64,000 bases of DNA from Brienomyrus brachyistius (Eukaryota > Chordata > Actinopteri > Osteoglossiformes > Mormyridae): NCBI RefSeq assembly GCF_023856365.1, contig NC_064534.1, positions 10,374,536 to 10,438,535 on the forward strand. Reading direction: 5' to 3'. The translations under genes and the position numbers were made by a program. Each line of letters opens with the position of its first letter. Position 1 is the stretch's first letter. Positions 1 through 12,050 of this stretch are shown piece by piece. The notes below the pieces were generated by a model, which saw only the letters and a list, made by a program, of their open reading frames with translations, did no database searches and was not told the DNA's origin.

Positions 1-669
<669 letters not shown>

Positions 670-2810
670 TTCGCCACCCTCCTAAAATCCATTTCCGCTG
701 CGGGGAACGAGAGGTAAATCTTCTGGAGTTTTTTTTTTTTCGTTTTTCAAGGAAAAAAAGATGCGCGCCCCCCCCCCTCATCCCACCCCTTTCCCTGCTG
801 CTTGTGTGTGTGGGGCAGGAAAAAATGGATTGCGTTGCATCGTAGCTTGACTCATACTTTCTTGGGCTTTACAGGTTCTTTTCTTGCCCAGTCAGCCGTG
901 GCAAATAGTAATCTATAATTCATTAAAAAGCATCAATTGCTTCACAGCGTGTCACCGTATTAGCCTAAAGAATGGTTTCACTGTCTTAAAAATAACCCAC
1001 TGCTTAGCCACAGAAATGTATGTGCCACATCAAGTTACAGTGCAGTGAATCACTCCAAATCCTGCATGGGTTTGACATTGACACTGGCACAGGCCATGGT
1101 GAAATCACTGGAAAACAAGGCTCAGCTGAAGCTGTTTGTTAATTATAACACCTGGCTTTATATCTTCTTACCATCTGAGTCATTTGCTGTAAGTGCTCCC
1201 AAATTAACGTGTTTAACATTCTGGGATTGCGAACCGCCAATTGATACTTGCACTGTACCAAGATCTGTAATTCCCTCCAATGACGACTTAATCCATTTAT
1301 AAACCTGTGCATTTGAACGAATTCCGGAATGCCTTTGACTTAATCAGTTAAAGGGTTTGCTTTGTTTTTTTTCCTCGCCTGCATTTGTTCCTGCGCCATT
1401 TTCTGTTTCTGTGCGTCATTTTCAATCGCTGAGCTCAGATGTGGTACGGCCTTGATGTCTGTCTTGCTGGGGAAAATGCAGTGTGCAAGTTACGAGGACA
1501 GGCTCTGTCATAAGAGGCAGATCTTGTGATCATATGTAAGCAGCTCTCACAGGCTTTCCTCAGGTGCCCATCAACCTTACTCTTCCTATGGTGACATTAG
1601 ACTGAAGGAGCGTGTGACACGAATGCCGGGCCCTCCTGTCAGGTCCCCGCTCTGACTCCCTGCGCCAATGTGCTTCCCCGGTCTGTGTGCCTCCTGTCTT
1701 TCGCTGTATTCTTTCCTGCTTGCAGTGTAATGTCTTTCGTGTGGCCTGTCTGTACTGCGCCGAATGTTCCAGCTTCTTTGTAAGTCTGCGTCGGTCTAAT
1801 TTCTTAATGATTTCCCGCATGTTTTGCACGACATTCTTGCAAAGCGGCGACGTGGATCTGCCACGAAGGCGCGGTCGTGATTTACGGCGGCGTCTGAAGG
1901 CTGTGGTTTCTGCTGGACTTCGCCGACGTCGTGTAATTATGCCGTTTTATTATCGGTGTCTGTGCACGCGCTTCACTACCCAAGAGCGCGGTCAATTACC
2001 GATGCAGATACTGGCGGATTTTTTATTGCATTCCGGAAGGAAGAGGGGGATTTAAAGGGAAAGATAAAAAGGATTGTAGCACACTGGGTGCTGGGGGAGG
2101 GCTGCATGTGACACCGTTGGCTGCCGTTATGGTGACTCCCCATGCCGTGTAGACATCCCCAGGCTCCCCGGGCGCCCCCAGGGGCTGGGGGGGGGCTGCT
2201 GTCTGGGGCTCCAGTATGCTCGACTATCGTCTGTTCCCGTGAGTGTCTGTGCCTCTCGACTGCTAATCCGGCCGGCTTCGCCCTGTGCCTCCATCTGCCA
2301 GGCCTGCGCTGTCTGATGCCCACTTAATGAGGGGGTAGATTACCAATATAGGATTTTCATCACTGGGGAGGAAATGGGGGGCCTCTTTTCAATCGCTGAA
2401 AGGCAGCAATAAGTAGCCCGTAATGGGATCCTATCATTCTATTTGTCTTGCCTTGTCTATCAGCCTCATTCCTCCTCCAGTCATTTTCTCGTTCCCTCGC
2501 TCTGGCTGCATCTTTGCCCCTGCAATGTGAATGACGCATGGTGCAGCTCTCTGTGCCTCACTGGGGATCTGTGTTGGCTTGTGTGCGCCCGTGCCTCTGT
2601 CCGTATTGCCAGCTATCCCTAAATAAGCCCGTTCTGAGTTTGGATGCGATATGCAGACGGCAGGAGCTACTGAGGAAGGCTGCTGAGATTCCCCACTCAT
2701 TGGGAAACCCCTGGTCTTCGCTGTCAGTTGTGACAATGTCTTTTTGAAAATGGAGTCTCTGCAGTATTTTCTGTATTTTTGTTACAATAAATTAAAAAAA
2801 TCTTCACACT
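670..2810 (+). other. Probable 3' UTR of the unspliced (short, ECEV) lrrtm4 transcript; intron for the long form
   Basis: No credible reading frame follows the stop. The stretch is free of recognisable interspersed repeats, unlike almost everything downstream, which fits a UTR. An ATTAAA hexamer at 922-927 could be an early poly(A) signal but lacks a clear GU-rich follower. The stronger candidate is AATAAA at 2786-2791. A CpG-rich part lies at about 1840-1950. The UTR call is an inference from position and the poly(A) signal; no transcript evidence is available here. Confidence 0.4.
2786..2791 (+). promoter_or_regulatory. Candidate poly(A) signal AATAAA
   Basis: This is a canonical AATAAA. 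A UGUA element (CFIm type) sits about 15 bases upstream within CTGTATTTTTG, and a long U/GU-rich (TCTG)n tract starts about 20-25 bases downstream. The three parts are ordered as in a strong vertebrate polyadenylation site, so cleavage near 2805-2812 is plausible. Confidence 0.4.
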
Positions 2811-2812
2811 CA

Positions 2813-2872
2813 TCTGTCTGTCTTTCTGTCTGTCTGTCTGTCTTTCTGTCTGTCTTTCTGTCTGTCTGTCTT

Positions 2873-2915
<43 letters not shown>

Positions 2916-2984
2916 GTCTGTCTTTCTGTCTGTCTGTCTGTCTGTCTTTCTATCTGTCTGTCTGTCTTTCTGTCTGTCTGTCTT

Positions 2985-3015
<31 letters not shown>

Positions 3016-3097
3016 GTCTTTCTGTCTGTCTGTCTGTCTTTCTGTCTGTCTGTCTGTCTATCTATCTGTCTGTCTTTCTGTCTGTCTATCTATCTAC
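2813..3097. repeat. (TCTG)n microsatellite with TTTC and TATC variants
   Basis: About 285 bp of tetranucleotide repeat, mainly TCTG, interrupted by TTTC and blocks of TATC. Because the unit is not a multiple of three, all three forward frames give Cys/Leu/Ser/Val-type repeats; the resulting open frame is an artefact. It directly follows the candidate poly(A) signal. Confidence 0.97.
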
Positions 3098-3837
3098 AGG
3101 AATCATTGTCCTGCCAGTTCTCATTTAGACCCACCCATAATACCTTCCTGCCTTTGCTAATCCAGCCCCATAATTGCCCTCACTGTTTTCCATTTCCTTT
3201 TAAAATGTCAGCCGGCTGTGCCGTTGGCCCCCCCTTTCCATCGCTTAGACGTGCATAATTACAGAAGCACCTTTTTTTAAAAATTATTATTATGTTCGGA
3301 TAGTCAGATGAGATCCCTGTGCTTTATGGATCATTTCAGACAGCCTCAGTTTTTTCGTAGGGAAAAGGGAAGGTATTTTACTCTATTAATATGCAATGAG
3401 ATACTTGAATGGGAAGAAAACATTTTTGTGAACATGCCCTTGGTCCAAATTCTTCAGAATTCTGCAAATGATGATGATGATTAATAACAGCAACAATAAA
3501 AACATTAATAATAACAAAAATAGCAACAACAATAATCATAATAATAGATTTGTCATGACAATCTCTGGCATATCATTCACCAGCAGCCTCTTTGCCCTTC
3601 TGTGATGTTTAGGGCTGTTTTAAAATGCATAAGAAAAGATCATTTAAGATGTTAAGCCAGATGTTGATGCCTGTCCTCCCTAAGGTGTCATTTAAATGGA
3701 TGAAACATTCTGCTGTGCGGGCAGAAAACAGCATTTGATTCCTGGTTGTACGTTGTTCGTTTTCATTAACGCAAACATCAAGTCAGAGTGCAGAGGGGAC
3801 TACAAGCACGCGATTAGCAGAAGGGTGGCATGCCGGC
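3098..3837. other. AT-rich non-coding stretch
   Basis: No gene is seen. It contains an imperfect A-rich trinucleotide run (AAT/AAC/ATG) at about 3470-3548. No recognisable transposon ends. Confidence 0.6.
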
Positions 3838-4085
3838 TTGCAGCTCACCACGTGCACCTCCGAGTCAGGGGGTTACTGCCCCACCTCCGCCTTGGAGCAC
3901 GTTGGGTTTGAACCATCTCCGGTGGTCACACGGGCTTCCCCTGGGTGTGCCAGTTTCCTGCCTCAATCTAGGGATTGGTATCTCCAGGTTACCTTGAGAG
4001 TGTGTGGGAGTCAGCCAGGGTATCTCATGCGCCGTGCTCTGTCTTTCCTGGGAAAGGCTCCAAGCACAGGACAGGATGAGCACTA
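3838..4085 (-). repeat. Interspersed fish repeat (GGAGAACATGCAAACTCC family), diverged minus-strand copy
   Basis: The reverse complement shows the 3' half of the repeat: a degenerate gggaagcccgtgtgac block, then ggttcaaacccaacgtgctc and ggtggggcagtaac, corresponding to the GAACCC...CTTGGAGGTGTGAGGC...AGTGCTACC end known from fish genomes. It is strongly diverged, and its boundaries are approximate. Confidence 0.5.
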
Positions 4086-4977
4086 AGGAATACGGTTGGC
4101 TATAATATAGCGCATTACATAATGGGAACCACATATGCAAAGCACACATGCTTGTATAGTATTCTGGCAGTTTGCTGAGGTCTTTCACCCTCGGCCAACC
4201 GCTGCCCATCTGCACCTGTCATCACTGGCTTGCAGGGCAGCCAGAGACCAGCCCTCTTACCGTCTACCCTGCAGTCACCTTCATTTGATCCCAGTCCCCT
4301 CCGATAATAATACGGTCGGGGGAAGAGAGCCAAGGTGGCGAGTGGCTGGAGGCTGTAGCTTACGGGTGAGGAGGACCGACGGCGCCACCGGTGGTGTCAG
4401 ACGGCCTCGCTTCGGGGGGGGGGGGGGGGGGGGGGGGTGTACCATGGTGGGAAGCTCGGTGGCAATCTGGTTAGCAGGCTCAAACAGGATTAATTGCACG
4501 GGGGGGGGGGATCGGTTTAATCGTCAATTAATACTTTATGAAAACCGCGGGGGGAGAAACCAAAGTGAAGAAAAAACACACGTGTATCAAGATGACACCT
4601 CGACGTGAGCCAATCGCGCACACGGAGCTTAGCTGGACTGCCAGAGAGGGAAGCCAGGACAGCCGCGGTGGGGGGGCGGGATCTGACAGGGGGCCACTTT
4701 TGCGGCAAGGCATTGTGGGCCGCGTGGGATCTGTTTACGGAGGGACACACATCATAAAGGGCAGTAAATCTCTGCTTAATTGCTCGCACATCACCTGGTG
4801 TCACTGCGTCACTGCAAGTGTTTATGGCTGCTTTTTAGCACAAGGACCATCTACAAAGATACATAAATTAAAAAGATTTGGGTAAACAAAATGTCATCAC
4901 CACTTCTGCAACATTGTAGTTTTTCTCCATTACTTAATTTAGATCAGAATTAAAATTCTCATAACTACTTATAGCCC
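4086..4977. other. GC-rich non-coding block with long G runs
   Basis: No gene is seen. It holds a 24-base G run (4414-4437) and an 11-base G run (4500-4510). A CpG-containing part at about 4600-4735 includes a CCAAT box (4609-4613) and GGCATTGTGGG, which weakly resembles a ZNF143 half-site. The open frames across the G runs carry poly-Gly or poly-Pro and are not credible. Confidence 0.5.
4414..4437 (+). repeat. Poly-G run, 24 bases
   Basis: 24 consecutive G as written. Such a run can fold as a G-quadruplex and is also a common place for base-count errors in assembly. Confidence 0.95.
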
Positions 4978-5087
4978 TGCGATGGGCTGGCCCCCCACCC
5001 TGGGTTGTTCCCTGCCTCGTGCCCATTGCTTCCGGGATAGACTCCGGACCCCCCGCGACCCAGAAGGATAAGCGGTTTGGACAATGG
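4978..5087 (-). repeat. Interspersed fish repeat, minus-strand 5' part
   Basis: The reverse complement reads CATCCATTGTCC...CCGCTTATCC...GGGGGGTCCGGAGTC...GGGCACGAGGCAGGG...CCAGCCCATCGCAGGG. This is the head of the same repeat found in plus orientation at 5542-5838, so the two form an inverted pair about 450 bp apart. Confidence 0.85.
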
Positions 5088-5541
5088 ATGTGTCAGAGTT
5101 TGTGGGCAGCGACGGGCAGACAGGCGGGCAGGAGGCAAGCAAGGAAGAGGCAGGCGGGCGAAAGTCGGAGAAAATGGGGATTTATTAAGGGGAAGACGGC
5201 TACGGGCAGGACAGATTAATGGTACTAACATCTAACATCAATGACGGACAAACGGCAGGGCAAGACGTGGACTGATATAGACAAGACAAGGCGAAATAAC
5301 AAGGTACAGCTGGGTACGATTGGGGAAGCACATGTGGATAATCAGGGGGTGTGGCACACACGAGGATCAGATGAGCCGGGCATGACAGGATGGATAACTA
5401 CTTATATTACCTCCACATCACTTGTGCACATCAGAAATGCAAAGTCTCATTCTTTTGGTCAAACTACAAATGCATTTACTGATTCCTACATTATCAATGT
5501 TGGTCAAAATGTATTATACCGGTATTCTGTTCAATAGTCCT
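5088..5541. other. Non-coding spacer between inverted repeat copies
   Basis: No gene is seen. There is a purine-rich GGCAGGCGGGC patch at 5115-5160. The part from about 5225 to 5390 has the look of an old interspersed element, but I could not place it in a family and no second copy is visible in this window. Confidence 0.4.
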
Positions 5542-5838
5542 TCCATCCATTTTCTGAAACGGCTTATCCTGTGCAGGGTTGCAGGGGGTCCGGAGCCTAT
5601 CCCAGAGGCTAAGGGCACGACGCAGGGTGGTGCCCAGAATGGGGCGCCAACCCATCACAGACACTCTCACACGCACACCTTTGGGCAATTTCCCAAGTCG
5701 AATTGGCTTCAGCATGCATTTGGACTGTGGGTGGGGGGGGACACCGGATAACCTGGAGGAAACCCCACGACGACATGGGGAGAACATGCAAACTCCACAC
5801 ACATGGAACCCTGGCAGAGATTTGAACCTGTTGAATAG
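5542..5838 (+). repeat. Interspersed fish repeat, near full-length plus-strand copy
   Basis: It begins CCATCCATTTTCTGAAACGG, continues through CTTATCC, GGTCCGGAGCCTATCCC, GGGCACGACGCAGGG, CCAACCCATCACAGACAC and GGAGAACATGCAAACTCC, and ends near GATTTGAACCTG. These blocks occur in the same order in many fish genomes. This is the best copy in the window and serves as the reference for the others. A 24-base poly-C run follows immediately. Confidence 0.9.
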
Positions 5839-5843
5839 TCTTA

Positions 5844-5867
5844 CCCCCCCCCCCCCCCCCCCCCCCC
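5844..5867 (+). repeat. Poly-C run, 24 bases
   Basis: 24 consecutive C as written, directly after the 3' end of the plus-strand repeat copy. It mirrors the 24-base G run at 4414-4437 across the inverted repeat pair. Confidence 0.95.
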
Positions 5868-6157
5868 AAACATCTAGGCATTAGTTCATTGTATAAGTCG
5901 GTACATGCAAAATGGTTTAATTAGTTGTCATAGCATATTCTCTATTCAACTCTTTTATGATTTCTTTTTCGTTTTTTTTATAAATGTGTCCTGAATTAAT
6001 GAATTGCTCTTGACGTTCACCAATAGAGGGGAATGTTTGAAGCGTTAGATCGACCAATGATCAACCAGCTCTCTAAAATACCTTAGAGGTGCATCTCATG
6101 AATCTTCAGTTGGCAAGCATATATTGACAAAGAACAACACAGTGTTACAATTTGACA

Positions 6158-6325
6158 ATGGAGGATCAACAAGGAAATGAACAGAGTCATCAGTCGGTAA
6201 GAGGGAGTGAAGTAAGGCTGCATGGTGGAAGGGCAGGGAGGCAAAATAGAAGAAGAGGTAGAAGAGGCCAAGATCAGAGGCACGTTCCTGAAGGAATAAG
6301 GACCACAGTCGTGGACCATGTTATG
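6158..6325 (+). pseudogene. Remnant of the N-terminus of a Tc1/IS630-like transposase
   Basis: An ATG at 6158 opens about 55 residues with a Gly/Arg-rich stretch (GGRAGRQNRRRGRRGQDQ) followed by IRTTVVDHVM. This resembles the start of a large family of fish DDE-type transposases, which carry an Arg/Gly-rich leader and then an IR-T-VDHV helix opening the helix-turn-helix region. The homology stops abruptly where a 70 bp tandem repeat begins, so the remaining helix-turn-helix and the whole DDE catalytic domain are missing. It cannot encode an active transposase. The family assignment is from memory of related proteins. Confidence 0.45.
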
Positions 6326-6545
6326 GCTACACCCTGGTGTTTAAGCTCCACCTTAGTGATGTCATCCTGTCAAGGTGACTGTAGATGGAGTTATGACTAC
6401 GCCCTGGAGTTTACACTGATCCTTAGTGATGTCGTCCTGCTAAGGTGACCGCAGGTGGAGTTATGACTGCGCCCTGGTGTTTATGCTCCACCTCAGTGAT
6501 GTTGGCCCACACCGCTTAACAGCAGGTGGAGTTATAGCCATAGCA
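6320..6545 (+). repeat. 70 bp tandem repeat, about 3.2 copies
   Basis: Units start with GTTATG(G/A)CTACACCCTGG at 6320, 6390 and 6460 (70, 70 and 71 bp), with a partial fourth at 6531. Each unit contains CTTAGTGATGT and CAAGGTGAC-like segments. The units differ by several substitutions, so the array is not recent. Confidence 0.9.
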
Positions 6546-7896
6546 GCCGGACATGAAGTGCCCCAGCATGAACCAATTGAAGCGCCTGGGATAATTCTTC
6601 GCTGGCCTGTGAGTGAATGACCCTGCAAACAAGGTGAGCGTCTGCCTGATGTTCCTACACAGGGTCACTCAGCCTCATGTGACATGAACCTGACAAAACT
6701 GCCGACTGCATGAATGATGTGGCCCGTTTGCTCTGTCCGTCCTGGTGCTTTTGGGCCTCCGTCACCCAGCTGAACTCTTTGGGATGCTGAGCAAACAGCA
6801 TTTTGGGGAGTAACCTTCACAGGAGAATGTTACCAGCATCACCGCTGAAATGCCTGGCAAAGCCTGCGCAGGTAGGGCTGAGACTGCTTCAGTGTGCGGT
6901 GCGGTTGGTTTTCGGGGTCCTCTCTCCTCTCCGGGGGAGGTGGCATAGTCTCACCATCCCCAGGAACAGCGGGCATGTGGAGCCTTGCCAAGGCAGCATG
7001 ATAGAAAATGGCCTGCAAGGAAAAGGTGAGACCAGAGTTAGCAGCAGACAGGCAGAGAACCTGCAGGCTTTGTGCGTGAGGGAGGTGGACGCTGCAGGTG
7101 CCCCTGTGGTGCCTCCGTCAGGGTGGGTTTCCAGCCCTGGTTACAGTCCAATAATGGCATACCCCCCCTCTCCTAATGATAGCCAGAGCTGCATTGAAGT
7201 GTCCCTCCCCATGTTCATGGAGACACTAACGACTCATCTCTATAGATATTAAAATTGGTGGGGCGTTGTTCCTTTATCGCCCCCTTCAGATAGTGATTCA
7301 GGGGCCTCTGTAAAGCGATGATCTCTCTGAATTTACCACAGTATCTGTGCCCCTCCAGCACGCAACATGTGACAGCTGTCACATGGGAAAGATTATCGGG
7401 TGATAACACAGGCTGAGAAGCAAGAGCGCAACACCCAGGAAAGCGTCTCGAGGTATACTAAACACATTGTTTCTTTTGCTCTAATGTTAAGCGCATTACT
7501 TGGAAGCAGGAAGTTGAGTCTGAGATCTCAGTGTCTGTTAATCCTTTGTTTGAAGGACTGGGTGCTTTTTAATCTGTGAAGAAGAAGTTCAAAACACAGC
7601 ACAGATTCCTCCGTCGTTACTTAAGTGCTTCATCAGGTATGAATTCTGCTTTGTAGAGCAGATCAAGTACAGAAATAAGTACAAAAATGTCCGCAAACTT
7701 TATTTGATGGATCAGATTTATTCCAGGGGGAATTTTCATTAAGGGAATGAACTCTATAAATTTAACTAAATTTCACTGCAGTAAAAATATCTTAAAAAAG
7801 CTTTTTTTCCCCTGGATTACTGAGAAAAAAAACCAGCTTGGGCAAAGAAAAAAAAATAAAAAATCAATTTGGTGATGTGTGTCATATTAAAGTGGG
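6546..7896. other. Non-coding stretch, nothing firm
   Basis: I see no gene, RNA or clear repeat. Homopolymer A and T tracts occur at about 7795-7862. The 149-residue open frame at 6803-7252 has no recognisable domain. Confidence 0.5.
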
Positions 7897-8100
7897 GAGC
7901 TGTGTAGCTCAGTAGATTTGGCTGCTGTGCTTGTGATCAGAAGGATGTAGGTGCGGAATCTCGTTGTTGGCAGAGTGATCTCACCATTGGAGGCTTTGAG
8001 CAAGGCCTTTAACCCCAGGTGCTCGAGGGACTGTCTGACTTTTTCACAGGATATGTGTCGTGTTAGATGAAAGCTTCTACGAAATTAATGAAATGTAAGT
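7897..8100 (+). mobile_element. tRNA-derived SINE
   Basis: An A-box-like TAGCTCAGTAGATTTGG at 7905-7921 and a B-box-like GGTGCGGAATCTC at 7950-7962 are spaced as in a tRNA promoter. They are followed by the SINE body GCAGAGTGATCTCACCATTG and GAGCAAGGCCTTTAACCCC, and by a worn tail resembling the fish SINE end AAGCGTCTGCTAAATG (here AAGCTTCTACGAAATT). The same body occurs at 57404-57600. Confidence 0.8.
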
Positions 8101-10114
8101 CGATGTGTCATTGCTAGCTTTCTTTGTTGGGTTATAACAGGGAAACATGGAACATTCTAGAAAGGCGCAGTGGCTGAGTGTCTTCTTTTGTTTCATTTTT
8201 CTTTTTTTTTTGTCTTGATGGGAGTCTGCAGTCCAATCAGACAGGGAGTCCTAATTAATCCCGCTTCTCCGTTAGCCGGTTCTGCATATGTCTGCATTCT
8301 CATTGTCTCTCTCGCTCTCTCTTCAGCCCCAGCGCTCTTTATCCCCCTCGTTCCGCCGACCCAGTCTGTCTGCCTTTTCCTCCCTCTCTCTCTCTCTCTC
8401 TCTCTCCCCGATCCCATGCACCTGTCTGTGCCCTACTGATTGGGAGGCAAGAGCACAGTCGAGGAGACGCTGATGCCGCTCAGTGGGTCCGGGAGAGGAG
8501 GCAGTGAAGGCTGGCAGCTATAGCGCCCGTGGGAGTCCTTCACAAACCCATATCATGGCTTTAGCTGCACGCCAGCACAGCACTGCCGTTTTATTTAAAT
8601 AATTCCGATGCCGCCTCCGATGTTCAGCTCCTTCCCGAGCCGGTTACGTGTCATTTCCGGACCTCCCCGTGCTGTCATCGAACCAGAAGGTTTCCTTTCT
8701 GAAAACAGGAATAGTGTTTGTCTTACAGCGCATTATCCTGGTAAAAATGTCAGGGAAAGTCCCGGGTGCTCGTCATTGATCAAATCGCGCTTCCTTCGAG
8801 CCACTGTGTGGGTTTATAAGACCACATTTAACATTTCTGGACTGTGTTCGTTTTGCTAATATATGGAGATTTTTGATATATAATGTCCTTGATAGTTTCA
8901 TTATGCAGATATATTGGAAATGGAAAAAAGGTTAAATTTAAGTGGCAACATAAATGACACATAACTAACTGCCAGGTTCCTTTAAGCCATTATCTTGTCA
9001 AGATTTCACTTTAAACCCAGAGGAATGAGGTCTATTTGCTTATCAAGGTCACCGGCATCTCTCCCCTCCCTGCACCAGTTCCCAATGCCCTCGCAAGGAC
9101 CTTTTCGTCATCACTGTCTCTTTCTAAGTTATTATTTTAGTCTGGCCCAAAACTAGACACGGTGCTCTCAAAATAAATAAATAAATAAATAAAGCACGAC
9201 GGAGGGGCAGGGATGGAGGAGCTCAAGCTGAAAATGAGACATTGAAGTTCTGGCCACGGGTTGGTCTCCCCTGCACTGTCCTGAAATTGGGCCGACTGCA
9301 GACCCCGCTCGGCTGAGACGTACCAGAAGCTCCAAGGTGTTACGGAAGATCCCGCGGTGCCGTCTGTTACTGACAAACCCCGGACAGGGCCGCTCTCACC
9401 ATCTCATCCGACTCTGGATGAGCGGGGAGAGCGAAAGGCTCCTTTGCAGGCTGCACTGCACCATGGGAGCACAGGACGCCCAGGCTAATGGCAATTCTTC
9501 CAGCCTGAATAGCTGATGGCCCCATGGGTACATACCCCCCCCCCATCCTAGTGTGATGTACCCCCCCCCCCCTTAATCTCCTCAAGTGAGCATTGAGAAG
9601 GAGAGCATTTAGAAAGTAGTGGTATCCTTTTCATTATAACCTCTAAGTCTCCATGCATCTGCCATGCATTTACTCAAATGATGGGGGTTCTGGGTTAATC
9701 GTCTGTTAGGAGACTCTGCAGCTCACCCTACTTATTTCCCGCTCCTCCCTTACGCAGGAGGAGTGAGGCGTTCATCCACGGACCGTCTGCTCCCCAGCAA
9801 CGAAACACCCACATAACTTACATTCATAAAGTCACATGAACACAAACATGCAGACGCACCCACATGCGCGCATGGTGAGGGGGTGTGGCCTACAGAGGTA
9901 GAGTCAGGTGACCAGGGTGTTTCAGGTCACTGAGTCACACGCATCCTTTTTTTGAACAGCCTGAGAACATCTGTAGGTGCTTCGTTGTCCTTACCTGTGT
10001 TTTCATTCTGGGGTTATATTAACCCCGAAATCATAGTTTCCTTTCATGCTTGAAATGGTAGTTTCCTTACGCTTTGACCGTGTTCCCCGAATAGCGATTA
10101 CATCCAGAGACAGC

Positions 10115-10148
<34 letters not shown>

Positions 10149-10419
10149 GAGTGAAAAGCTCAGCTCCCAGTTCTCTGTCCAGAGCACAATAGCTGTGGTG
10201 TGTGAAGCTCGCATGGCCAGCAAAAGTTAGTGTGACTAATCAAACGCTGCTCTGATCTGATCCAGATTCCATCTACATCCAATCGCACCACAATCCACTT
10301 AATCTGCCAAAGTGGAGGGGCGGGGTTAATGAGCTGTTTACGGTGTACCGCTTTCTTAGCGACAGCCATTGAGGTCTGGGCTGGGGTGAGCTCCAAAACA
10401 ACCGCAGTTCTTCAAATTA
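8101..10419. other. Non-coding stretch with short simple repeats
   Basis: No gene is seen. Contents include (CT)n at about 8384-8407, an (AAAT)n run at 9172-9194, poly-C runs at 9535-9544 and 9561-9572, and (CA)n at 10117-10143. A moderately CpG-containing part lies at 8610-8700. Confidence 0.55.
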
Positions 10420-10690
10420 TTTTGGTGCAGGTGGGTACCCTACTGGGTTGAGGGTCTTAACCCTGCCCCCGTGTGTGTAAAGTGTGTGTCTGCTTTCCTC
10501 CCACTGTCCTGAAAATCCGTTGTTCTATGAATCGGTATCCCAGAATTGACCATAGTGTGTGAGTGTCTGTTTCCTGTTATAAGGTAGCATCCTGTCCAGA
10601 GTGGTCCTCAAACCTTGTGCCTCCTGTGCTCTCAAGATGAGCCTGTACTTGATACGCGGTTGGAAGATAGATGGATGGATGGATGGATAT
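10420..10690 (-). repeat. Interspersed fish repeat, diverged minus-strand copy ending in (GGAT)n
   Basis: On the plus strand it runs from ACCCTGCCCCC and CTTTCCTCCCACTGTCC through CCTGTCCAGAGTGGTCC and GATGAGCCTG to ACGCGGTTGGAAGATAGATGG and a short (GGAT)n run at 10673-10689. This order is the reverse of the reference copy at 5542-5838. Confidence 0.7.
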
Positions 10691-12050
10691 TCAAATTAAA
10701 TATCTGAAGCTCGACTGCTTGAAAGCCTAAGGGGATGTTTTAGAGGAAGGATCCATTCCTGGCATGAGTGGATGTGAAGTCGAACTGCCCAGAGACCACT
10801 TTTATCATGTCATAAACACTTCAGCTGTTGCCGGTGCTCGCAGCCCCCCCAAAGCGGACGTCACGCTCTGCCAGCTTCTCCGCAGCCTCACATGCACGGC
10901 CACACTCCGCACAGCCCCAGTCATCGTTTCTGGGTTCAGCCTTAACGTGTCATGATTCAGACTCGCTGACATTTACTCAGCGAGTGAGCAAGCACAGGTA
11001 TGCCTGTCATTACTGTTATATCAGGGGCTCACGTTTGACCCTGGCGTCGTTTTTCCTGCCCAGACCCAACACCTCACAGGCCTTGGGCGTTCTAGGCTGA
11101 GGCCCTGAATGAATCTGAATGAGCCTCGAATGACTTGTTTAGTTCGGATGCTTTGACTTCCATGCTCTCAGTTTCAGAATCCCCAGACAGATTAGGTCTC
11201 TAGGCTAAACCCCGGATGTCTTATGATCCTAACAGCGCCCCCGGCCTAAACGCAGTGTTGACGCAGACAGGACCCTTTCCAGTGGCTGTGTCGAGCTCTG
11301 GTTACATAAAACTCTTCCCTCCTGAGCTCGCAGGGGAAGCTGTTTGTCTGCAAACAGCCCTTAATAAGCCAAATTGTGTTTGCACGGTTCCTTATCCAAC
11401 CTTTGGCTAATGCCGCTTTCCTGGGGGAGAGCAAGGCCCCCTTCCTCGCTTCTTTTTCCCTCCTTCCCCTTCATGGCTGAGCCGGCCTGTTGCGAGTGCT
11501 GGCCAAATTTGCCACGGAGCATCGGGCTGCTCAGAGGCTAGACGCCCCGTGGTCAGTGCTGCCCAAGTCAGATAAGGCCGGTTCTGTCGCTGAGAGGAAG
11601 CAGGACGGCCGTTTCCCACTAAACGATCTCACTGGAAGGCAGCGGAGACGTTTTGCACATTGACCGGGAGGAATTGGATGAAGAGTCTCAAACCTCACAC
11701 ACAACCAGTCTTGGGACTTTTCTCTAAAGACACTGCTAAGTTCTAAAGTGCTATATTCTCAGTACTACCTATGAGAATGTTGTCTCGAAGAAGATCCTTT
11801 AGTTTACTGCGCATGGTACTATGTTCCAGGTATAATGGTTGCCCGTTCCCCCGGCTCCTCCGCCTGGCACTGATCGGACTCCCCGTGACAAGGCAGGCTC
11901 TGTCTTTCAGATAATCCAGCAGGGCCATGGCAATGCCACGGACTTCGTTGGTCGCCATGGTTACTAAATCCCTTCTCTGGTGGAGTGGATTCGGCGAGAG
12001 TTCTCCCGGTCCTTCTGCCTGGAAGGATGGGAGGTAGAGCTGCCCCTTAC
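10691..12050. other. Non-coding stretch, nothing firm
   Basis: No gene, RNA or recognised repeat. Several open frames of 60-90 codons overlap on both strands and show no domain. Confidence 0.5.

Noticed and set aside
2744..3160. 138-residue frame of Cys/Leu/Ser/Val repeats
   Set aside because: It is a translation of the (TCTG)n microsatellite.
7897..8000. Functional tRNA gene
   Set aside because: The A and B boxes are present but no complete cloverleaf is formed, and a SINE body and tail follow.
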